Positions 49,036-55,552 of a DNA stretch of 64,000 nt are shown piece after piece (the stretch's first letter is position 1; each line of letters begins with the position of its first letter). Source of the DNA: Lysobacter silvisoli. GTDB lineage: Bacteria; Pseudomonadota; Gammaproteobacteria; Xanthomonadales; Xanthomonadaceae. The stretch covers positions 248,001-312,000 of the forward strand of contig NZ_QTSU01000002.1 of assembly GCF_003382365.1 (NCBI RefSeq), given 5' to 3'. The notes beneath the pieces were generated by a model, which saw nothing but the letters and a program-made list of their open reading frames with translations, had not been told where the DNA came from and ran no database searches. The translations under genes were made by a program, and so were the position numbers.

Positions 49036-51822
49036 TCAACCGCCCGGACCGCGCACGATCTGCTTGGTGTTGCCCAGCACGTCGCGCACGATGGTGGTCC
49101 GCGCCGCGTCGGCGCTGTCCACCGCCGCCTCGACTATCGCCGGCTGGTCGTAACTGGGTTGTCCGTAGACCTGGAAACTCTCGACGGTCTTGGTACCGCG
49201 CGCATCGGTGGTCAGGCGGCGGAACCCCGGCAAATAGTCGGTCACGCGCGTCAACTGGCCTCCTTGCGCATCCTGCAGGTTGCGGATCGGACGATCCAAC
49301 ACGTCGTAAACGGTATGGTTGCCCTTCAAACCCGCATCGGAAAAGTTGACCCAGCCGTCCACATGCGGGTTGCGCGGGTAGGACGCGAACACCTCCCGTC
49401 CGTCATGGTCGTAGCGCTTGGCGCTCCAGCGCAGCGTGCCGGCGTTGTCGGCCGCGTCGTCTTCCTGCTCGGCGACCGGGCGCCAGAGCGCATCGAAGAA
49501 CACGGTCTTGCGGTAGTTCCCGGTAGTGCTCACCTGGCGCCAATGTCCGGCCCCCAAGCCGTACTCGTCGGTGCCGACTTGCTCGAACACGGCGCTGGTC
49601 GCATTCCAGGCCACCTCGTCGCCGGCGGGCGGGGTGATCCGATTGATCCGCCCCATCGCGTCGTAACCGTAACCGGTGGCGTAGCCGTTCTCGTCGATCA
49701 ACGAGGTCAACCAGCCATTGCCGTCCACCACGGCGCGCTTCTGTGCGCCGTCATGGAAAGTAACCGTTTGCGGCGTACCGCGCTTCCAGTCGGAGACCGT
49801 AGCCGTCAGGTTCCGTCCATCGGTGAGGGTGGCCAGCGTGCCATCCGGGTGATAGCCCAGGGTTTGCTGCAGCTTCTCGTTGGCGTAGGTGCGCAACGGC
49901 AGCGCACTGGCTGCGTGATAGTCGGTACGCGACACGATCACGCCGGTGTTGACATTGGTCTGCTTGGCGGTTTGACCGACCACCCACAGCGACTTGTCGT
50001 TGTAGTATTCGGTCGAGTCGGTACGCGTATAGCCCAAGGTGTTCGACTGCCCGATACGGGTGACTTTGGCGAACTCGTCGAAGGTTTCGTTGGCCGTATC
50101 GAAGCGCACGCCGTCCTGTTGGATGGAGCCGCCCGTCTGCGGACGCTGGCGCTCGGACGAAAACGAATCCATGCGGATTTGCGGATTCTGGCCCATGCGG
50201 TCGGCGAAGGCCTGATGAGGCGCCGCGGCGTTGCTGAGGTAGGTGGTCGTGGCGCTGCGCAGCAATGCGCTGCCGGCGTAGGTATCGACCTGCAGCAACT
50301 GGCCTTCGTTTTCGTTGAACACCACGCCATAGGTGTTGACGGTGCGCTCGCCGCCTGGGCTTGCCACCGTGGTGGTCTTGGTGGTCGCACAGCCGCCGCA
50401 GGTGCCTTCCCAACTGCCGACCGGAGTCGTGTAATCGTAGGTCCAGGTGTAGCCCGGCAGGCCAGGTCCGGTCACGCTTTTGCTGCGAATCGCCAGCACA
50501 TCGAAGCGCGCGGGCACCATCGCGGTGTAGGCGTCTTCGGTCGGCTCGTAATCGGGCTGGGGGCGCGCGCTCATGTCCGGCGGAAACATGCAATCCAGCG
50601 GTACGTTCTGCCGGCCGTGCCTAACCGTCTGGAACACGAACTCGCCGCGCGCGCCGGAAGGATGGGTAATCGAGGCGCTACGGGTCAGCGGCACCAGGGC
50701 TCGCATCCAACTGCAGGTCAGCGCCTTGTCCTGCAAATGGGTTTGTCCGCCGGGAATCGCCGGATCCATGTCGTTGCTGTAGTAGGGACTGCCCCAAAGC
50801 GCATGGAAGTCGATGCTCCAGCTGCTGTTGTCCGGCAGGACCACCGAAGTCAGCTGCGAATAGGCGGAATAGCCATAGCGCCATTCGCGTCCGGTATCGG
50901 TCGTCACCTTGCTCACCCGGTCGTAGCCATTGGCGCTTTCCCAAGTGAAGGACAGCTGGCGGCCGTCGCTGGAAGTGATGGACTGCAACTGCGCACCACT
51001 CCACTGGTAGGCGACCCAGTTGCCGAAGCGATCCTCGATGCGGGTCGGGTACAGACGGATTTCGTCGCGCGGCACCGGGCGCTGCAACACCTTGCCGTCC
51101 GCCGTCACCGGCTTGAGCAGGTCGTCGGACTGACGGACCACCATCCAGTCGAAGCGGTAGCGGGTGCCGTCGGGCGAGCGCGCCAGAAAGCCCTCGCCCG
51201 CCTGGCCGCTCTGCAGGCTGGGCAGGCAGGAGAGATGCCAATGCTTGTTGGTCACCCAGGGATAGGTGCCGCCGTCGGTAGGGCGCGGCCGGGTTTCGGC
51301 GGTGGCGAGCAGCAACTCCTGGTCGCCGCCGGGCACCGACATCCGGTAGCCGCTCCAGTATTCCCAGGGTTCCACAGCCGGCGCGCGTATCGGCGTGGAA
51401 CTTTGGATCTTCACCGACGGTGGGCGCGCCGTCGCCACGCTGGTCGGCGACGAGCAACGATTGGCCGTCGAGCTCAGCGGGGACGGACCCAGGACCCAAC
51501 CTTCCGCGCTACTAAACGTGCCGCTGACATAGGGCACATCCCAGTCCCAGTCCCCGAACGGGCGATTGCGTGCATCGGTTCCATTCGAGAAACGCCGCCC
51601 CAAAGCCACCGGGATCGGAAAATTGCCGGGGATCGACACGTCCGTGGCCGCAAAGCTGGTCGCGCCGGTGTACAGATTCACCGAGTCGCCGAACAGCGTG
51701 GGCCCTTCCGACTTGAGCGTCTGCGCCGACTTGACCAGCTTGTCGTACTCCTCCCACGGCGCCCTTCCCGCGCAGGCCGCACCGCAGGCGAGCGCAAGCA
51801 ACGTACCGACCAGATAACGCAT
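49036..51822 (-). CDS. RHS module 1, A protein: exported YD-repeat protein without core domain
   Basis: The 928-residue product starts MRYLVGTLLALACGAACAG, a signal peptide. Its N-terminal region (VSIPGNFPIPVALGRRFS, FGDWDWDVPYVSGTF) is shared with the module 2 A protein. YD/RHS repeats follow (DRFGNWVAYQWSGAQLQSI, DENGYATGYGYDAMGRINRI) and the protein ends ...GNTKQIVRGPGG without an RHS core. In ordinary single-chain RHS proteins this end would continue into the sequence that begins the RHS part of the B protein. B starts 87 bases downstream. The open frame extends 48 codons upstream, but the start is fixed by similarity of the leader to module 2. Confidence 0.85.
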   Translation of the reverse strand: MRYLVGTLLALACGAACAGRAPWEEYDKLVKSAQTLKSEGPTLFGDSVNLYTGATSFAATDVSIPGNFPIPVALGRRFSNGTDARNRPFGDWDWDVPYVSGTFSSAEGWVLGPSPLSSTANRCSSPTSVATARPPSVKIQSSTPIRAPAVEPWEYWSGYRMSVPGGDQELLLATAETRPRPTDGGTYPWVTNKHWHLSCLPSLQSGQAGEGFLARSPDGTRYRFDWMVVRQSDDLLKPVTADGKVLQRPVPRDEIRLYPTRIEDRFGNWVAYQWSGAQLQSITSSDGRQLSFTWESANGYDRVSKVTTDTGREWRYGYSAYSQLTSVVLPDNSSWSIDFHALWGSPYYSNDMDPAIPGGQTHLQDKALTCSWMRALVPLTRSASITHPSGARGEFVFQTVRHGRQNVPLDCMFPPDMSARPQPDYEPTEDAYTAMVPARFDVLAIRSKSVTGPGLPGYTWTYDYTTPVGSWEGTCGGCATTKTTTVASPGGERTVNTYGVVFNENEGQLLQVDTYAGSALLRSATTTYLSNAAAPHQAFADRMGQNPQIRMDSFSSERQRPQTGGSIQQDGVRFDTANETFDEFAKVTRIGQSNTLGYTRTDSTEYYNDKSLWVVGQTAKQTNVNTGVIVSRTDYHAASALPLRTYANEKLQQTLGYHPDGTLATLTDGRNLTATVSDWKRGTPQTVTFHDGAQKRAVVDGNGWLTSLIDENGYATGYGYDAMGRINRITPPAGDEVAWNATSAVFEQVGTDEYGLGAGHWRQVSTTGNYRKTVFFDALWRPVAEQEDDAADNAGTLRWSAKRYDHDGREVFASYPRNPHVDGWVNFSDAGLKGNHTVYDVLDRPIRNLQDAQGGQLTRVTDYLPGFRRLTTDARGTKTVESFQVYGQPSYDQPAIVEAAVDSADAARTTIVRDVLGNTKQIVRGPGG

Positions 51823-51890
51823 GACGTGTCCCTTTCCCCAGAGTGGATGCGACCGCCGCAGGCGCGGCGGTCGTGGTGTGCATTGTCGAA
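51823..51890 (-). promoter_or_regulatory. Leader of RHS module 1, conserved with module 2
   Basis: Reading toward the A gene, TCGACAATG (GACAAT at 51887-51882) lies 60 bases before the ATG, and CTCTGGGGAAAGGGACACGTC directly precedes it. Module 2 has the same elements at the same distances. GACAAT could be a -10 box; the same hexamer sits seven bases upstream of the RNase P RNA. A hairpin (GACCGCCGCG/CGCGGCGGTC) lies between. The rest of the 304-base gap up to 52126 holds only the terminator of module 2. Confidence 0.45.
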
Positions 51891-52050
51891 GCGGCCGCGA
51901 CGCGATAGGGCACGACTCGGCGCAGCGCGTGCACGCCAGAGCGCATCGGGTGGCAAACTTCCGCAAGGTCCGGCGTTTCGCAGCAACGCGAGCCCGGTTT
52001 GCCGCATGGCGGCCCTGCCCTGATCGAGCACAGGCCGCAGGCGTTTACGC

Positions 52051-52080
52051 AAAAAAAAAGCCCCGCATTGCGGGGCTCTT
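52051..52080 (-). terminator. Rho-independent terminator of RHS module 2
   Basis: On the minus strand AGCCCCG-CAATG-CGGGGCT is followed by nine T residues. It lies about 50 bases after the stop of the module 2 B gene, leaving no room for an immunity gene. Confidence 0.92.
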
Positions 52081-52126
52081 GCATCATGCGCTTCGTTCCT
52101 GCCGCTTACAGCTAAGACCAGCGGCC

Positions 52127-55100
52127 CTACTTGGTTTTCGGGCTCTTGTTCCACTCGAGCACCTTGGTTCCGATCGAGAACGGCTTGCCTTTGGCGCCGA
52201 AGGAAAGGCCGCCCTTGAATTTGACCTCGGCGGTGCTGCCCTTGAAGTCGACGTCCACGCCACCGCCCACGATGGCGCCAACACTGAAGCCGCTCGAAAA
52301 ATCCAAAGGCGTGCTGAACGGCATGTCCAGCGTCAGCGGATTCTTGTTCTCCAGGTACAGTCCGCCTTGAAGTCCGCCCACCGCGCCTCTTTCGATCGAA
52401 ACATCGCCTTCCCACGAGGTGAACAGGTTCTGAGTGAGCGACCCGGCCACCACAGCACCTCCGCTCAGCTCGAACTTGACGCCCACGTTGTCGTTGATGG
52501 CGGCCGCTGTAGCTTCCACGGCGCGCACGAACGCGCCGTGCCCGGCGATCAAGGGTTTCATGATGGCATCGGAGGCCTCAGCGACGAACCGTTCGCCGCA
52601 GTAGCCGCCGCCGTTCTCGCAAACGCTATGTTTATCGTTCTCCTCGCTCTGCCGTCCATCGGGGTCGGTGAAGCGATAGGGGTTGTTGTTGCCGTAGCCG
52701 TAACGGTTGAAGTTGAAGCCGGTGGCCGTGTCGACCGTCACCGGGTCCACGCTCAGGAAGCGGCCTACGTCCTCGTCGTAGTAACGCTGCTGCATGTACG
52801 TAAGACCTGAAGCCCCGTCCATGACGTGGCCGGTGTAGCCGACGCCGTCGTAGTTCGGCTTGCCGATCGCCGCGCCATAGGGTTCCCAATCGGTACGCTC
52901 GACCACCGCGCCGGCGGCATCGGTCACCGCCACTGGGCTGCCCAGCGCATCGGTATGCTGATAGCGCACCACAGCGGGAACGCCCGGGCTGAAGTCGATC
53001 TCGCGGATCGCCAGCAGCGACTCGCCCAGGTAATAGTGCTCGAGCGACTTGCGCGGATTTCCCGCCTCGGTATAGATCATCTGCCCGGCCTTGTTGTACA
53101 TCGACAGGCGACGGACCGTGGCCCAGTCGGCGCTGGCCGACATCACGCGCCGGCCCAGGGCGTCGTAGCGATAGGCTTCCTTTCCGGTCACCTGGCGCAA
53201 GCGGTTGCCGTAGTCGAAGACATAGGCCTGGCCGTTCTTGTTGTCCAGGTTGCCTTGCGGGTCGTAGCCCAGGCCGATCACGCTGGCGCCGCTGGCGTTC
53301 TGGATATTGGTCAGCCGGTTGCCCGCGTCGTAGTAGTAACGGTGGTCCTTGATCCCGCCCAGCGACCAGGTCTTGAGGTTGTTCAGGGCGTCGTAGGTAT
53401 AGCGGTGCCAGCAGTCGCCGCCGAAGCTGCAGGAGCCGGCCGCGATCAGGCGATCGAGGCCGTCGTAGGCCATCCAACGGCTGTAGGTGTCGCCGCGGAC
53501 CAGATCACGGATCTCGACGACGTTGCCTACGTGGTCGTAGCCGGTTCGCAAATCCAGCACACCGGCGCTGACGCTGCGTTCCGGCAGCTGGCGCGCGTTT
53601 TGGCTCATGGTGTGGACGATGCCGTTACCGTAGGTGAACTGCGAGATCGCGCCGTTCGGGTAGTAGCGCACGTTGCTGGCGTAGGTCTGCGCCGAGGTCA
53701 CCACCTGGCGAGGCTGCCCCAGGGCGTTGGGCGCGTAGTCGATCACCGCGCCGGTGGGATAGCTGTGCCAGCGCAAGTGGCCGTCGGGCTCGTAGCCGTA
53801 GCCGCTGGACCAGCTGTACCACCCCGGCTGCGCTTGCGCTTCGGCGGTCAAGTGGCGGCGCTTGTCGTAGTGGTAGGTGTTGACGACGACACCCTGCCCC
53901 GCCGCTTCGTTGGACGTGGTCACCGTCTTGGGCAAACCGTCGGCGTAGTACTCCCAGGTCTGGTTGCCACGCCCGTCGGGAAAGCTCAGTGCTTGCAGAC
54001 GATCGCGTCCGTCGTAGCTGCGCCCGACCGCGCGGCCGGAGCCGGCCGCCTCGGTGCGATTGCAGGACGAGGGATCGGGCAGGTTCAGGCCGGCGGCGCT
54101 CCAGGCCACGTTGCCGACCTCGTCGTACTCGATCACGGTCGCGCCGGCTTCCGGATCGATGGTCTTGCACAGCCTTTGCTGCGCGTCGTAGACCCATCGT
54201 CGGGACAGGCCGGCAGGCCCGGTCACCAACCGGTCCACGCCGACGCTGGACGTAGCCGAGCGCTTCGATGCGCCCATGACGTCGTAAGCGACCGCATGCA
54301 GCGCATGCGTGCCTACGCCCGCACCCGACCAGGTCGCCTCGTAAGGCGCGACGGTATCGCTGGCGACCAGCACGTTGTTCGCGTAGAACTCCACCCGCTG
54401 CACGCCGTCCACGTCCGAGGCGTCCGCCTTGAGCAGGAAGCTCGCCGGTTCCGTGGTGCGGGCGCCGTTGACCGGACTGGTCAGGGCGATGTTGGGCAGG
54501 CCGTTGGCGGCGATCCACATCGCCGCCGAATCGGTGTGGTAACCGCGGGTGTCGAACGCGCGCGCGACCAGGCTGTGGCCGCCGTCGGTGCCGGTCCAAT
54601 GCAACTCGTAGGGCGCGCTGGTGTCCTGGCCCATCTTGACGCCGTCGATCAGGAACTCGACCCGCTGCACGCCGTCGTCGGAGTCGGAGGCATTGGCGGT
54701 GAACGCCACCGCGCTGCCGATCTGGTAGACATGGTTATTGCCGGGACCGGTCAGCGCCACCGAAGGGGCGCTGTTGTGGGTCGGCACCGCGCTCGCGTCC
54801 ACGGTCGCCAGGGTCAGGTCGCCGCTCTTGAGGTGGAAGCGCAGCCCACGGGTGTCGATACCGCCGACCGCCGAGCCGTTCTGCCCACTGGCCCACTGGG
54901 TCATCAGGCTGCCGTCCGGCAGCGAGTACCAGACCTTCGCGTTCGGCGCGTTCGAGCTCCAGCTGACCGTGGTGTAGCAGGCGTTGGCGCCCCACGGAAT
55001 CGTGCAGGTCGCAGGCGAGGCGGAAATCGAACCGGCATAGACGTCGACCCACACGCCCGAAGTCGACGGCCCGAACCACTCCACTCCCTCCATCAGCATG

Positions 55101-55552
55101 CGCCACTGGAAGGTGTAACGGCCCGGTGTGTCCGGCGCGCGCACGGTGAAGTGGAACGTGGCCTCCTGCTGCGGCCCGATCGCGCCGGGCACCGCCACCC
55201 GCGACAAGCCCCAGGTCCAGTTGTCCTGCGGCCCGGCCGATCCGAGTTTGTAGCCATCCCCTGCGGTCCAGGTGGCCGCGCCGGTGTTGCGGAACGTCAC
55301 CGACACCGGGTAGTACCGACCGGGCTGCATCACGGTCGGCACGGACATGGCCGAAGGATTGGCGTCGCGCTCGGCCGGCGGCTGGATGACGCAGTCGGGG
55401 TTGTTGAAGTCCGGTACCGGGCAGTCCGCGTGCGCCATCGGCGCTGCGAACAACAGCGCCAGGAGCCAGCCCAAGGGGGCCATTCGTCGCGCGCGCCGTA
55501 GAGCCGGCGTAGCCGGGCGCGCCGCCGGCAAGCTGTCATTCACCAGCGCCAC
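52127..55552 (-). CDS. RHS module 2, B protein: FW-like and Ig-like domains, RHS core and variable tip
   Basis: The 1141-residue product has a signal peptide (MAPLGWLLALLFAAPMAHA, ending about residue 42). Residues 70-171 look like an NBR1-type FW domain: MQPGRYYPVSVTFRNTG, ATWTAGDGYKLG, NWTWG, FTVRAPDTPGRYTFQW and W159/W168. The following Cys-containing and Ig-like domains are nearly the same as in module 1. The RHS core ends at YYDEDVGRFLSVDP ... YRFTDPDGR (963-967). The 174-residue tip is beta-rich and Gly-rich (GGAVVAGSLTQNLFTSW, SVGAIVGGGVDVDFKG) and unlike module 1. Its start overlaps the A gene by 17 bases. Confidence 0.87.
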   Translation of the reverse strand: MALVNDSLPAARPATPALRRARRMAPLGWLLALLFAAPMAHADCPVPDFNNPDCVIQPPAERDANPSAMSVPTVMQPGRYYPVSVTFRNTGAATWTAGDGYKLGSAGPQDNWTWGLSRVAVPGAIGPQQEATFHFTVRAPDTPGRYTFQWRMLMEGVEWFGPSTSGVWVDVYAGSISASPATCTIPWGANACYTTVSWSSNAPNAKVWYSLPDGSLMTQWASGQNGSAVGGIDTRGLRFHLKSGDLTLATVDASAVPTHNSAPSVALTGPGNNHVYQIGSAVAFTANASDSDDGVQRVEFLIDGVKMGQDTSAPYELHWTGTDGGHSLVARAFDTRGYHTDSAAMWIAANGLPNIALTSPVNGARTTEPASFLLKADASDVDGVQRVEFYANNVLVASDTVAPYEATWSGAGVGTHALHAVAYDVMGASKRSATSSVGVDRLVTGPAGLSRRWVYDAQQRLCKTIDPEAGATVIEYDEVGNVAWSAAGLNLPDPSSCNRTEAAGSGRAVGRSYDGRDRLQALSFPDGRGNQTWEYYADGLPKTVTTSNEAAGQGVVVNTYHYDKRRHLTAEAQAQPGWYSWSSGYGYEPDGHLRWHSYPTGAVIDYAPNALGQPRQVVTSAQTYASNVRYYPNGAISQFTYGNGIVHTMSQNARQLPERSVSAGVLDLRTGYDHVGNVVEIRDLVRGDTYSRWMAYDGLDRLIAAGSCSFGGDCWHRYTYDALNNLKTWSLGGIKDHRYYYDAGNRLTNIQNASGASVIGLGYDPQGNLDNKNGQAYVFDYGNRLRQVTGKEAYRYDALGRRVMSASADWATVRRLSMYNKAGQMIYTEAGNPRKSLEHYYLGESLLAIREIDFSPGVPAVVRYQHTDALGSPVAVTDAAGAVVERTDWEPYGAAIGKPNYDGVGYTGHVMDGASGLTYMQQRYYDEDVGRFLSVDPVTVDTATGFNFNRYGYGNNNPYRFTDPDGRQSEENDKHSVCENGGGYCGERFVAEASDAIMKPLIAGHGAFVRAVEATAAAINDNVGVKFELSGGAVVAGSLTQNLFTSWEGDVSIERGAVGGLQGGLYLENKNPLTLDMPFSTPLDFSSGFSVGAIVGGGVDVDFKGSTAEVKFKGGLSFGAKGKPFSIGTKVLEWNKSPKTK

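Noticed and set aside
49021-52023. 1000-codon plus-strand open frame opposite the module 1 A gene
   Set aside because: Its Arg/Gly/His-rich translation has no recognisable domain, and the minus strand encodes a coherent signal peptide and YD repeats.
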